The notes: generated from the sequence alone by a model not told the origin. A stretch of 64,000 nt of DNA from Mesorhizobium sp. BR1-1-16 (GCF_020165495.1 NZ_JAIUIE010000008.1:1-64000), one strand, 5' to 3'; shown: positions 27,766 through 36,553, numbered from the stretch's first letter. Numbers and translations are program-made.

Positions 27766-28688
27766 CAGTCGAGCCTCGTGACGCGCTGCACACGCAGGAC
27801 ATAGACAAGCGATACCGCCAGCGAGGCGATCATCACCAGGACGCTCAGGGCCATGCCATAGGAGAAATGCAGGTTCTGGAACGCCTCGAGATAGACCTGG
27901 ACCAGGATCGGTCGGGTCCCGCGCGCCGAGCCGGTCAAAATCCACGCCTCATCGAAGAAGTTGAATGCAGCGACGGTGGACTGCGTCATCGCGATGGCGA
28001 TGCCGCCGCGGATCAGCGGCAGCGTGATATTCGCGAACATCTTCGGTCGCGAGGCCCCGTCGATGCGGGCCGCCTCATAAAGGTCGTTCGGGATGCTCTG
28101 CAGCGCCGCCAGAACGATCACCGCCGTCAGCGGCAGCATGCGCCAGACATGCACCAGCGAAACGGCGAACAGCGCGATGGTGCGGTCGTTGAACCAGACG
28201 AACTTTTCGAAATCGAGCCCGGCCGCGACCAGGATGCCGTTGAGGAGGCCAAAGGCGGGATTGTAGATCCAGCCCCACACCACCGCGTTGACGACGCCCG
28301 GCAGCGCCCAGGGCAGGACGACCGCCGCGAGCAGATAGCGGCGCCAGCGGCCGGCCTGATTGATCAGCAGTGCCGCTCCGATGCCACCCGCTGTCTCAAG
28401 CGCCACGCAGATGGCGACATAGATGAAGGTGTTGCGCCACGCCTCGTTGACGATCGGGTCGGCGAGGAGATCGCGATAGTGCTGCAGGCCGATGAAGGGC
28501 GTACCCGCCATCATCGGATTGACCCGGTGCATGCTTTCCCACAGCGTCGACGCCACGGGAATCAGCACCAGCGACAGCATCGCAAAGACGATGGGGGCCG
28601 CGAGCATCAGGCCGAGCCGGGCATCGGCGGAACCGTCGATGCCCTTGTCGCCTTTGCGCCGCGCCGGAACGGCGGCGGCCAGTGTCAC
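27765..28688 (-). CDS. Carbohydrate ABC transporter permease (MalF-like)
   Basis: A 307-residue CUT1-type permease (MalF/UgpA class) with six helices and an EAA loop YEAARIDGASRPKMFANITLPLIRGG. It forms the transmembrane channel with the permease encoded next. It overlaps the binding-protein gene upstream by 4 bases (ATGA) and the MalG-like gene by one, which fixes its start and shows tight translational coupling. The sugar specificity is set by the binding protein and cannot be read here. Confidence 0.9.
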   Translation of the reverse strand: MTLAAAVPARRKGDKGIDGSADARLGLMLAAPIVFAMLSLVLIPVASTLWESMHRVNPMMAGTPFIGLQHYRDLLADPIVNEAWRNTFIYVAICVALETAGGIGAALLINQAGRWRRYLLAAVVLPWALPGVVNAVVWGWIYNPAFGLLNGILVAAGLDFEKFVWFNDRTIALFAVSLVHVWRMLPLTAVIVLAALQSIPNDLYEAARIDGASRPKMFANITLPLIRGGIAIAMTQSTVAAFNFFDEAWILTGSARGTRPILVQVYLEAFQNLHFSYGMALSVLVMIASLAVSLVYVLRVQRVTRLD

Positions 28689-29941
28689 TGCTGCTGCGCC
28701 TTGACGGTTTCGTCGGCGATCGACTGGACGGCCTGCGCAACCGTGACTTCACCCTTCACGGCCTGATTGATCGCATTGGACACCGCGCTGGAGAACTGCG
28801 GATACCAGGTCGGCGTGCCCTGCTTGAACAGAGGCTCGACGGTCGGTGCCTGCTCCACCAGGACGGCACCGCTAAGCAGCTTGCCGTCGTCATTCAATTG
28901 CTTGAGCGCCGAGGTCCGCGTCGGCAGGACGCCGACGCCGTAATTCTTGATCTGGTAGTCCTTGCTGGTCATCCACTTGATGAAGGCAAGCGCCGCTTCC
29001 TTGTGTTCGGACGAGGCAGGGATGCCGAGCGCTTCCAGCAGGCCGTAGCTGCGCGTCTTGCCGCTTTCGGTGGCCACCAGAATGGCCTCGATCTGGCCGG
29101 AGACCTTCGACTTGGTCGGGTCCGCGAACTGCGCGATACGGCCGGGCTCACCGCTGATCATGATGCTGGTCTGGCCCTGGCCGAACATCGACTCGTTGAT
29201 CTGGCTGTCCTTCAGTCCCGTCGAAGCCGGGTCGACCAGGCCAGCCTTCAGCGCGTTGATCTCGAACTCCAGCGCCTTGTAGCCGGCCGAATCCGGCGCG
29301 GTGAACAGCGGCTTGAAGTTGTCGTCGAAGAGCTCGCCGCCAAAGGCCTTGGTCAGCAGATACCAGGTCGTCGAGGTTCCCTCCGACGTAGAAAGCGGCA
29401 TTCCGATCGGATAGGTGGTGATGCCCTTTTCCTTGATGATCTTGGCGTCGGCCACGAGTTCATCGAGGGTCTTCGGCGTATCCGTGATGCCTGCATCGGT
29501 GAAATGCTTGCGGTTGATGAGCATCACGCGGAAGTCGTTGCTGTAAGGCACGCCGAGCAGCTTGCCGTCGACCGTGAAGATCGCCGAGCCGGCGATATCC
29601 TTGACGGTATCGGCATCGATCAGCGGGGTCAGGTCCTCATACCAGCCGGCGGCAGCGAACTGGCCGGTCCACGACCAGTCGAATTCGGTGACATCGGCCG
29701 GCGGCGTGCCGGCGATCAGGCCGGTGATCAGCTTCGGCCGGATATCGTCCCAGGTCAGCATCTGCAAGTCGACCTTGATGCCGGTGTCCTTTTCGAAATC
29801 GGCAGCCAGCGTCGGCGACTGGCCGGACGGCAGCAATACGGTGATGCTCTGGCCGGCCAGCGGCTTGGCATCGTCCGCAAATGCGGGCAGGGCGATGGTG
29901 AGCGCCGCAAGGGCGACAGTGGTTCGGAAGAGCCTGTTCAT
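28685..29941 (-). CDS. Sugar ABC transporter substrate-binding protein
   Basis: The 418-residue periplasmic protein of family 1 (MalE-like) has a clear signal peptide ending ALPAFA at about residue 22. Typical elements follow: ITVLLPSGQSPTLAADFEKDTGIKVD, the YSNDFRVMLINRKHF hinge region, and EALGIPASSEHKEAALAFIKWM near the C-terminus. The start at 29941 overlaps the kinase stop by 4 bases. In context with a BadF-type kinase and an SIS isomerase, an amino sugar or its derivative is the most plausible ligand, but this is inference. Confidence 0.9.
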   Translation of the reverse strand: MNRLFRTTVALAALTIALPAFADDAKPLAGQSITVLLPSGQSPTLAADFEKDTGIKVDLQMLTWDDIRPKLITGLIAGTPPADVTEFDWSWTGQFAAAGWYEDLTPLIDADTVKDIAGSAIFTVDGKLLGVPYSNDFRVMLINRKHFTDAGITDTPKTLDELVADAKIIKEKGITTYPIGMPLSTSEGTSTTWYLLTKAFGGELFDDNFKPLFTAPDSAGYKALEFEINALKAGLVDPASTGLKDSQINESMFGQGQTSIMISGEPGRIAQFADPTKSKVSGQIEAILVATESGKTRSYGLLEALGIPASSEHKEAALAFIKWMTSKDYQIKNYGVGVLPTRTSALKQLNDDGKLLSGAVLVEQAPTVEPLFKQGTPTWYPQFSSAVSNAINQAVKGEVTVAQAVQSIADETVKAQQQ

Positions 29942-30945
29942 CGGTGATTGTCCCATCCTGGTAAGGTATCGCTTCGGCCATTCCTCGCGCGGACGGCATC
30001 GTTTTCGATCGAGGCGGCAAGCCGCCCGATCCATGCTTCGTCCACGGGCCATTCGAGGTCTTGGGCGGCGCGCAGCAGCGCGCCACCGATGGGGGGAAGG
30101 CGCGGCGGCTCGGGCTCAGACCCGACCAGGGCGGCTGTGCGCGCGCGCAAGATGCGGCTCGAAAAGGTGCCACCGGCCGTGCTCCAAACGAGCGTGGCAT
30201 CGCCGATGCGCCGCCGCGCTGCGGGGACATGCGCCGCAAGATGCTCCGCGGCCGCATCCAGAATGCCATCGGCGACCGCGTCGCCCGCCTCGGCCCGCGC
30301 GTCGACAAACCGAGCCAGCGCAGCGATCTCCGAGCGCGCATGCTCGACCGAGGCGCGCCAGGCGATCAGCGCATCCTGTGGCGCCCCAGGATCGAGATGG
30401 AGATGATCGAGGAACGCACGGAGAAATTCCGGCGCTTCGACACGCCCGTCGATCGCCCGGCTTGCCAATCCGATCGCCTGGGCGCCGATCCAGTTGGCGC
30501 TGCCCTCGTCGCCGATCATCTCGCCGAACCCGCCGACGCGGAGCATGCGGCCGGCGGCGTCGCTCGCCCACGCCATGGAACCCGTACCGGACAGCACCAA
30601 CACGCCGGGCCCGCCGGCGAAGGCGCCGATATGCGCCGCCTCGACATCATTGATGACCCGCTGCGGCACTGGGCCGAAGAACGCGCGGATCTCGGCCTCC
30701 TGGGTAGCGCTCAACGCGGCGATCTCGCCATAGGCGGGCATGCCGGCGACGACGGCGCCGATCGAAGAGCGCAAAGCGGCGAAGGGCGCCAGCAGCCCGC
30801 CCAGCGCATCGCGCCAGCCGGGCTTGTCCATCGGATTGATGCCGGGCCCGGATGCGAACGCCGTCGCATGGCCCGCGCGATCGGCGAGTCCGACCAGCGT
30901 CTTGCTGCCGCCACCATCGATCCCGAGGACCAGGGGCGCGCTCAC
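29938..30945 (-). CDS. BadF/BadG/BcrA/BcrD-type sugar kinase (N-acetylglucosamine kinase-like)
   Basis: A 335-residue ASKHA-fold kinase. The phosphate-1 loop D10-GGGSKT16 opens the protein, VINDVEAAHIGAF and GVLVLSGTGSMAW supply the second phosphate and adenosine motifs, and GDEGSANWIGAQAIG is typical of the N-acetylglucosamine kinase branch. It would phosphorylate the sugar brought in by the adjacent importer. It overlaps its neighbours by 4 bases on both sides, upstream with the DeoR regulator and downstream with the binding protein. Family assignment is firm; the exact sugar is not known. Confidence 0.85.
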   Translation of the reverse strand: MSAPLVLGIDGGGSKTLVGLADRAGHATAFASGPGINPMDKPGWRDALGGLLAPFAALRSSIGAVVAGMPAYGEIAALSATQEAEIRAFFGPVPQRVINDVEAAHIGAFAGGPGVLVLSGTGSMAWASDAAGRMLRVGGFGEMIGDEGSANWIGAQAIGLASRAIDGRVEAPEFLRAFLDHLHLDPGAPQDALIAWRASVEHARSEIAALARFVDARAEAGDAVADGILDAAAEHLAAHVPAARRRIGDATLVWSTAGGTFSSRILRARTAALVGSEPEPPRLPPIGGALLRAAQDLEWPVDEAWIGRLAASIENDAVRARNGRSDTLPGWDNHR

Positions 30946-31778
30946 GCCGCCTCTCCCTCGACCTCGTCGGCAGGATCGGCCAGGGCTTCTCCCGCTGGAT
31001 CGACGATGAGCGACCGGACCCCGAGCTCGCCAAGCCGTCTGCGCCAGACCGGCGTCAGCGCGGAGTCGGTGACGATGGTGTCGGCGCCGGAGAGCGGGGC
31101 GACCTTGTAGGTCGACATGGTGCCGAATTTCGACGCATCGGCGACGACGAAGCGCGCGGCCGAACGGGTCAGCATATGCGCATTGAGGCTCGCCTCGGCC
31201 GCATCGATCGAATAGATCGCGCCGTCTTCGCCGATCGCGCTGGCGCCAAGGAAAAGCTGATCGAACCAGAGCCCGTCGAGCATCGCCTCGGCCTGCGGGC
31301 CGACCAGCGAAGCGTTCTCGCTCCGCAACTGCCCGCCCAGCACCACGACCTGCAGCTTGGGAACGTCGAGCAGCTCCTGCGCCACGGCAAGACCATTGGT
31401 GAAGACGCGCTGCGGGATCGGATTGACCCGCATCAGCTTGGCAAGCTGAAGGACCGTCGTGCCGGCATCGAGGAACACGCTGCCATGCGGCTTCAATGCA
31501 GCATAGCAGGCGCCGGCGAGCGCGCGCTTGGCGGCGAGGTTCTGGTTCGCCCGCTCCTGGAAGGCGACTTCGACGCTCGAGCCCTCTGCGATGCGCGCAC
31601 CGCCATGAACCCGGTCGATCGCGCCCTCGTCTTCAAGGATCTGCAGGTCCCGCCGCACGGTGGCGAGCGAGGCGCCGACGGCATCGGCAATGGCCTGGAT
31701 CGTCGAGGGGCCATTGGCATAGAGGTGGCTTCGGATCGCGTCGAGCCGACCCACCTTCATGCTGCCGCCCTGCGCCAT
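30942..31778 (-). CDS. DeoR/GlpR-family transcriptional regulator
   Basis: A 278-residue repressor with an N-terminal winged helix (RLDAIRSHLYANGPSTIQAIADAVGASLATVRRDLQILEDEGAIDRVHGGA) and a C-terminal DeoRC sugar-phosphate sensing domain (FLDAGTTVLQLAKLM, VVVLGGQLRSENASLVGP, ADASKFG). It leads the operon and probably responds to the phosphorylated sugar made by the kinase. The TTRRDL-type recognition helix reads ATVRRDL here. Its stop overlaps the kinase start by 4 bases, so regulator and enzymes are made from one transcript and it likely represses its own operon. Confidence 0.9.
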   Translation of the reverse strand: MAQGGSMKVGRLDAIRSHLYANGPSTIQAIADAVGASLATVRRDLQILEDEGAIDRVHGGARIAEGSSVEVAFQERANQNLAAKRALAGACYAALKPHGSVFLDAGTTVLQLAKLMRVNPIPQRVFTNGLAVAQELLDVPKLQVVVLGGQLRSENASLVGPQAEAMLDGLWFDQLFLGASAIGEDGAIYSIDAAEASLNAHMLTRSAARFVVADASKFGTMSTYKVAPLSGADTIVTDSALTPVWRRRLGELGVRSLIVDPAGEALADPADEVEGEAA

Positions 31779-31878
31779 AGTCGCTCCAGCCCTCTAAGCT
31801 GTCGATGAAACAAGCGAATGCGATCAATCAATCCATAGGATGTGATCGCCGTCAATCATGTTTCTGAGCGATTTTGAT
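31779..31878 (-). promoter_or_regulatory. Upstream region of the amino-sugar operon
   Basis: The 100 bp before the DeoR gene are A+T-richer than the flanks. On the minus strand a -35-like TTGACG (31850-31855) is followed by tandem TTGATTGATCG, but no good -10 stands at 16-18 bp. DeoR proteins usually bind direct repeats, so the ATTGATTGATC repeat is a candidate operator. Support is weak. Confidence 0.3.
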
Positions 31879-33390
31879 CTATTCGCTCACCAGAGGCAGC
31901 GGCTGGCCGGCCGGACGCTCGATGCGGTAGACGATATAATCGGCGATGGCGACACCGCGGAACCGCCGCGTCACCGTGCCCATGATCTCGACCGGACCGA
32001 AGACGGAGGCCAGCCAGGCATCCATCGGATCCCGGGTAACGACGAGCCCGACGCCGGTCGTATGATTGACCGGTCGATCGAGGAAGGCGTAGCGCTCGGG
32101 CTCGTTCAACTGCATCACCGGAACACCGCGCAGCAGGCGGGCGAGTTCGGCGTTGAGCTGGTAGTCGAGCGTCAGGATATAGGTGGCGCCGCTCGCCCGG
32201 CGGATGGTGTCGATATCGCCGGCAAGCCCGCCCCAGCCGCGCGTCAACCGCAGGATCGGGTCGCGCGCGCCGAGCACCGTGGTCGGCACGACAGTCGCAT
32301 AAAGCGCGGCAAAGGCGACGAAACCGAGCGCGACCGGCACCGTGGCCCTTCTGAGCCGCGCCATGAGAGCCGGCCCCTCGGCGGGGATCACGGTCAAGGC
32401 TGCCGCCGCCGCGACGGCGAAGGCGGGATAAAGAAAGCCGGTCCAGTTGCCTTCCACGCGGCTGCGCAGCGCGTGGAAGATGAAATACGCCATCGGCACC
32501 AGGATGAGCGCCAGGATCAACCGCCAGCCCATCCGCGAGCGCCAGGCGGCGCGGCAGCGCGGAGAAAGCCCCGTCAAACCGAAAAGGAAGACGAGCGGCG
32601 TCGCGAGGCCGAGCTGCGCACCGAAGAATTCGGCCAGGAACTGCGGCTCGAACTGCCAGTTCTCGGTTGTCCGTCCGCCCTGCTTGGCGACGGTTTCCCA
32701 GCCATGCGTCGCGTTCCAGACGAGATTGGGCGAGAAGACGAGGATCGTGACGGCGAGCGCCGCCCACGGCCAAGGCCCGATCAGCCTTCGCCGCCACTGC
32801 GGCAGCAGCAGCACCGCAATGCCAAAGCCGGCGGCAAGGAAAGCAGCCGAATATTTGGAGAGGAGCGCGAGCCCGGTCGCGGCGCCGACGGCGAGCCACC
32901 AGAAGGGCCGGTCATGATCGACGAGCCGGGCCGCGCAATAAAGCGTGGCGGCCGAGAACAGTATCAGCGGCGCATCAGGCGTCGCGACCGCTAGCCCGAA
33001 AAAGCCGAGCAGCGTCAGGTTGAAGAGCAGGGCCGCGATCGGCCCGGCGCGACGATCGGCCAGCAGCAGCACGGCGGCGCGCCAGATGAAAAAACTCGCC
33101 GGAATCGCCGACAGCACCGGCAGCAGGCGGACGCCGAAGGCGTTGTCACCGGCGATCAGGGTGCCGCCGCGGATGAACCAGGCGATCATCGGCGGATGAT
33201 CGAGATAACCCGCCGCGAGCCGGGTCGACCAAAGCGCGTAATAGGCTTCGTCCGGCACCAGCGGCACCAGGGCGGCGATGGCGAGGCGGGCGAGGATCGT
33301 GACTGCGATGAGGAGCAGGGCGAGCGGCCACCGCTCGGCTCGCGGAAGCACCAGGGACGAGACCTTGCCCGAAACGTTTGCGTCGCTCAT
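31879..33390 (-). CDS. GT39-family (ArnT/PMT-like) lipid-linked sugar transferase
   Basis: The 503-residue membrane protein has 11 or more predicted helices and the GT-C signature near the start: LVPDEAYYALWSTRLAAGYLDHPPMIAWFIRGGT. Members transfer sugars such as aminoarabinose or mannose from polyprenyl phosphate to lipid A, glycans or proteins at the periplasmic face. I start at the ATG at 33390, which overlaps the stop of the short upstream remnant gene by 4 bases. Normally a polyprenyl-phosphate sugar synthase (GT2) precedes such a gene; here that partner is an internally deleted remnant, so the donor lipid may have to come from elsewhere. Confidence 0.87.
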   Translation of the reverse strand: MSDANVSGKVSSLVLPRAERWPLALLLIAVTILARLAIAALVPLVPDEAYYALWSTRLAAGYLDHPPMIAWFIRGGTLIAGDNAFGVRLLPVLSAIPASFFIWRAAVLLLADRRAGPIAALLFNLTLLGFFGLAVATPDAPLILFSAATLYCAARLVDHDRPFWWLAVGAATGLALLSKYSAAFLAAGFGIAVLLLPQWRRRLIGPWPWAALAVTILVFSPNLVWNATHGWETVAKQGGRTTENWQFEPQFLAEFFGAQLGLATPLVFLFGLTGLSPRCRAAWRSRMGWRLILALILVPMAYFIFHALRSRVEGNWTGFLYPAFAVAAAAALTVIPAEGPALMARLRRATVPVALGFVAFAALYATVVPTTVLGARDPILRLTRGWGGLAGDIDTIRRASGATYILTLDYQLNAELARLLRGVPVMQLNEPERYAFLDRPVNHTTGVGLVVTRDPMDAWLASVFGPVEIMGTVTRRFRGVAIADYIVYRIERPAGQPLPLVSE

Positions 33391-33614
33391 GGCCGGTTCT
33401 TCCACACCAGCGCCGTGCTGGAGAGAGAGTTCCACATCGCGCCGAGCACCGATCCGGCAAGCCCGGCCACCCACCAGCGCAAAAGTTCAATGAAGACCCG
33501 GCTGCCGACGCCGACAGTGGCGAAGGGCGTGACATTGACGCTCTCGTTGAAGGTCGGCACGACGTCTGTCAGCTCGAGAACGCCCTGATCAACCGCGAAC
33601 GGCAGCTCTGCCAT
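33387..33614 (-). pseudogene. Internally deleted GT2-GtrA polyprenyl-phosphate sugar synthase remnant
   Basis: This 75-residue frame joins two pieces of one larger protein. Residues 12-30 (VLELTDVVPTFNESVNV) match the opening strand and VVPTFNE motif of dolichol-phosphate mannose synthase-like GT2 enzymes. Residues 40-75 (VFIELLRWWVAGLAGSV, GAMWNSLSSTALVWKNRP) match the last helix of the GtrA domain found at the end of GT2-GtrA fusions. Roughly 300 codons in between, including the DXD catalytic region, are missing, yet the frame and the 4-base overlap with the GT39 gene persist. It cannot be an active transferase. It may be a decayed gene, a deletion allele or an assembly collapse. Confidence 0.65.
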
Positions 33615-33802
33615 CGAAACACTCCACGCCGGCGCAGGCGGATCGCGCGCGGCAGGAGAGCCGCAACCGCGCCTCCCCTGCGCGGGGTTCCCGATACAGG
33701 CAGCATCGGCCCGAGTCCAGACGGCGCGACCAAACGGCCCGGCCCGTTGACGCGGGCGCCATTGTCTCACTAGCTGAAGGTCAGCTTTCCAATGGAGACC
33801 CG

Positions 33803-34132
33803 ATGATGGCCGACAGGCTCACGATTGAAGATCTCGATCCGGCAACGGTCGCCCAAGGCGTCGCGGACGGGCAGTTCCTGCTCGTCGATGTGCGCGAGCC
33901 ATCAGAATACGACGCGGAACACATCGAGGGCGCATTGCTCTTCCCGCTCTCGACATTCGATCCCGCGGCGCTGCCCGATCCTGAAGGGCGAGCGATCGTG
34001 TTTCAATGCGCGGCCGGTGGCCGTTCGGCGCGGGCGGCGGAGGCTGCAATAGCTGCGGGGGTTCCGGCGAACCGCCATCTCGCCGGCGGCATCGCCGCCT
34101 GGAAACGCGCCGGACTTCCGACGACCCGCTAA
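33803..34132 (+). CDS. Rhodanese-like sulfurtransferase
   Basis: A 109-residue single rhodanese domain. The active-site loop is C69-A-A-G-G-R-S, with the persulfide-carrying cysteine; the N-terminal LLVDVREPSEYDAEHIEGALLFPL and C-terminal HLAGGIAAWKRAGLP are standard. It would transfer sulfur to cyanide, thioredoxin or another acceptor; the physiological partner is unknown. GGAG stands 5 bases before the ATG. It converges on the GntR-family gene with a 2-bp gap. There is no signal peptide, so it is cytoplasmic. Confidence 0.9.
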   Translation: MMADRLTIEDLDPATVAQGVADGQFLLVDVREPSEYDAEHIEGALLFPLSTFDPAALPDPEGRAIVFQCAAGGRSARAAEAAIAAGVPANRHLAGGIAAWKRAGLPTTR

Positions 34133-34134
34133 GA

Positions 34135-34863
34135 TCAGGCTGCGTCCACGGTCAGCGGCAGCAACCGTTCGCGCGAGGCGGCGAGAAGGCGTTCCATCGC
34201 CTTCGCCGCCTCCGCAGGATGGCGGCCGACGATAGCGACGCACACCGCCTCATGCAGCGCGACATCCTCGCTCGGCCGCGTCGTATGCCGCTGCAGCATC
34301 TCCGAGGAAACGCGCAGCGCCGACTTGACAGCGCTGCCGATCGTGACAAACAGGCCGTTGTGGGACGCGTTGATGATCGCGAGATGGAATTCGAGCGCCG
34401 CCTCGGACGTCGTCTTGACCGGCAATCCCTCGAGCTGCGCCGCTGCGAGCTCGCGGAAGTGATGCTCGATCTGCGCGAGATCGTCATCCGTGCCGTCGCG
34501 GGCCGCGAGAAAGGACGCGCGCGGCTCGAAGCAATAACGCATCTCGAAAATATCCTCGACGATCTTGCCGTCGAACTGCGTCTGCAGCCGCCAGGCCAGC
34601 ACGTCGCGGTCGAGCAGGTTCCATTCGGCGAACGGCAACACCCTTGTACCGACCTTCGGGGACACTTCGACGAGCCGCTTGCCGGCAAGGCTCTTCACAG
34701 CCTCGCGCACGGTGGTGCGGCTGACGCCATAATACTCGCAGAGTTCGCTCTCGATCGGCAGCGATGCGCCCGGCAGAAATTCGCCCGAGACGATGCGGCT
34801 GCCAATATGATTGGCCACCTGCGCGCTCATGGTTCCGACCGATAGAAGCTCGCGCTCCAACAT
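34135..34863 (-). CDS. GntR-family (FadR/FCD) regulator
   Basis: The 242-residue repressor has an N-terminal winged helix (GSRIVSGEFLPGASLPIESELCEYYGVSRTTVREAVKSLAGKRLV) and an all-helical FCD ligand-binding domain with metal-ligand histidines (EFHLAIINASHN, LHEAVCVAIVGRHPAEA). I chose the ATG at 34863, six bases after GGGAGAG, over a GTG six codons upstream. It is divergently placed from the arabinose-type ABC operon, and a good GntR palindrome lies over the start of that operon, so it probably represses it until a sugar acid or related ligand binds. Confidence 0.88.
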   Translation of the reverse strand: MLERELLSVGTMSAQVANHIGSRIVSGEFLPGASLPIESELCEYYGVSRTTVREAVKSLAGKRLVEVSPKVGTRVLPFAEWNLLDRDVLAWRLQTQFDGKIVEDIFEMRYCFEPRASFLAARDGTDDDLAQIEHHFRELAAAQLEGLPVKTTSEAALEFHLAIINASHNGLFVTIGSAVKSALRVSSEMLQRHTTRPSEDVALHEAVCVAIVGRHPAEAAKAMERLLAASRERLLPLTVDAA

Positions 34864-34964
34864 CCCGCGCTCTCCCGACACCGTTTCTTCCCCTACGCGG
34901 TTTTTCTTGGGTCAGCCACTCCAAACCGCAGCGCTCGGCCGGCCCCGACGCAGCAATGATCCGG

Positions 34965-34993
34965 TTGACAAAGCCGCCGATCATCAGGATGAT
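34965..34993 (+). promoter_or_regulatory. Promoter of the arabino-oligosaccharide operon
   Basis: A perfect -35 TTGACA (34965-34970) is separated by 17 bp from GATGAT (34988-34993), a 4-of-6 match to the -10 consensus. Transcription would begin near 35000, just before the operator palindrome. Confidence 0.55.
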
Positions 34994-35001
34994 CGCCGCA
35001 T

Positions 35002-35014
35002 ATGATAATACCAT
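35002..35014. promoter_or_regulatory. Candidate GntR/FCD operator
   Basis: ATGATAATACCAT is a 13-bp palindrome with ten of twelve non-central positions matched, resembling the TGGTATNATACCA-like sites of FCD regulators. It lies about +2 to +14 relative to the predicted start, a position suited to repression, between the divergent regulator gene and the ABC operon. Confidence 0.5.
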
Positions 35015-35275
35015 TGGAGAGGAAATGGGGAGGGGTGACGAGGAAAATCATCCTCGTGCACGGCTAGGCCGGCCCTATCGCTGATTTCCGACCGATGGCG
35101 GCGCCTTATGGCGTCCAACACGATGCAGGACCAGGTCGCCGAGGAATACGGCCGGTCCTCGAAGACGGCGACGCCGATGGCTCATCCGCCATGGTTCGCC
35201 GAAGAAAGCACGTCGCCGGAGGGCGGGTCTTGTTGGAAGATCCGAAAGGCGATCGAGGATGGAGGAGACGTGAAG
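35015..35275 (+). other. Long untranslated leader of the arabino-oligosaccharide operon
   Basis: About 260 bases separate the operator from the binding-protein start. I find no convincing gene here; an in-frame ATG at 35108 lacks a ribosome site and would only add residues before a normal signal peptide. A 7-bp hairpin ACGAGGA-AAATCA-TCCTCGT lies at 35038-35057. The GGAGGAG at 35261-35267 is the ribosome site of the binding-protein gene. Confidence 0.45.
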
Positions 35276-36553
35276 ATGCGTGGATTGATGACGAAGGCGC
35301 TGGCCACGGCCGCGCTTCTGGCGCTGACCGTTGGCGCTCAGGCCAAGGAAACAGTTGTCTGGTGGGACTTCCTGTCCGGCGGCGACGGCGTTCGCATGAA
35401 GTCGCTGCTCGACCAGTTCAACAAGGAAAACCCGGATATCGACATCCAGGCGACGACCCTCGAATGGGGCGTGCCGTTCTACACCAAGGTCCAGACTTCG
35501 GCCGCAATCGGCCAGGGTCCCGACGTGATGACCTATCACCTGTCGCGCCTGCCTCTTGGCGTTTCGACGGGGACGCTTCGGGAGCTCACTCCCGACGAAT
35601 TGAAGGCAGCCGGCTTCTCCGGTGACAACTACGCCCCGGCCAACTGGAAGGCGGCTCAGGTCGATGGCAAGCAATATGCCATTCCCTTCGATATCCATTC
35701 GATCATTCTCTATTACAACAAGGACCTGCTGAAGAAGGCGGGTCTGCTCGGTGATGACGGGCTGCCGAAGGGCCTCGACGGCGCGGCCAATTTCGAAGCG
35801 GCGCTCGCAAAGCTGACAACCGGTCCCGATCAGGTCGGCCTGTCGATCCCGACCGCCGATAACGGCACCATCTGGCGCGTGTTCTACACGCTGCTCGGCC
35901 AGCAGGGCGGCGAATTCATCACCGGCGACAAGGTGCTGGATGGCGCCAACGCCGACAAGGCCACCAAGGCCCTCGCCGAAATGGCGAAGTGGACCAAGGA
36001 AGGCTGGGTTCCCAAGCAGACCGAATATCCGGCCTCGATCGCCATGTTCACGTCCGGCAAGGCGGCGATGCACATCAATGGCGTCTGGGAAGTCCCGACG
36101 ATGACCGACCTCGCCAAGAACGGCAAGCTCGGCTTCGAGTGGGGCGCGGTCCAGATCCCGGTGATCTTCGACCAGCCCGCAACCTGGGCCGACTCGCACT
36201 CCTTCGCGATCCCTGACCGCAAGGGCAACGAGATCAGCCCCGAGAAGCTCAAGGCCGTGTTGAGCGTCATCAAGTGGATGAACGAACACAGCCTGTTCTG
36301 GGCGACCGCAGGTCACATCCCGGCCTATCTGCCGGTCACGAACAGCGAAGACTTCAAGAAGATGGAGCCGAATGCGACCTATTCGTCGCTGTCGAAGACC
36401 GCCGTGTTCGATCCCTCGTCGAAGATCGCAGGCGTCGCCTCGCCGATCTATGACGCCGCATCCAACTACTTCATGCCCGCAGCGAATGGCGATGGCGAAC
36501 CCGCTGATGCGATCAGCGCCGCCAAGGACGAACTCCAGGGCCTGATGGAATAA
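35276..36553 (+). CDS. Sugar ABC transporter substrate-binding protein
   Basis: A 425-residue periplasmic binding protein (family 1) with a signal peptide ending TVGAQA at about residue 22. Family landmarks are VVWWDFLSGGDGVRMKSLLDQFNKENPDIDI, the YAIPFDIHSIILYYNKDLLKKAGL hinge region and GKAAMHINGVWEVPTM. The ATG at 35276 follows GGAGGAG at 8 bases; a GTG two codons earlier is too close to it. With a GH51 arabinofuranosidase at the end of the operon, arabinose-containing oligosaccharides are the likely ligand, an inference from context. Confidence 0.9.
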   Translation: MRGLMTKALATAALLALTVGAQAKETVVWWDFLSGGDGVRMKSLLDQFNKENPDIDIQATTLEWGVPFYTKVQTSAAIGQGPDVMTYHLSRLPLGVSTGTLRELTPDELKAAGFSGDNYAPANWKAAQVDGKQYAIPFDIHSIILYYNKDLLKKAGLLGDDGLPKGLDGAANFEAALAKLTTGPDQVGLSIPTADNGTIWRVFYTLLGQQGGEFITGDKVLDGANADKATKALAEMAKWTKEGWVPKQTEYPASIAMFTSGKAAMHINGVWEVPTMTDLAKNGKLGFEWGAVQIPVIFDQPATWADSHSFAIPDRKGNEISPEKLKAVLSVIKWMNEHSLFWATAGHIPAYLPVTNSEDFKKMEPNATYSSLSKTAVFDPSSKIAGVASPIYDAASNYFMPAANGDGEPADAISAAKDELQGLME

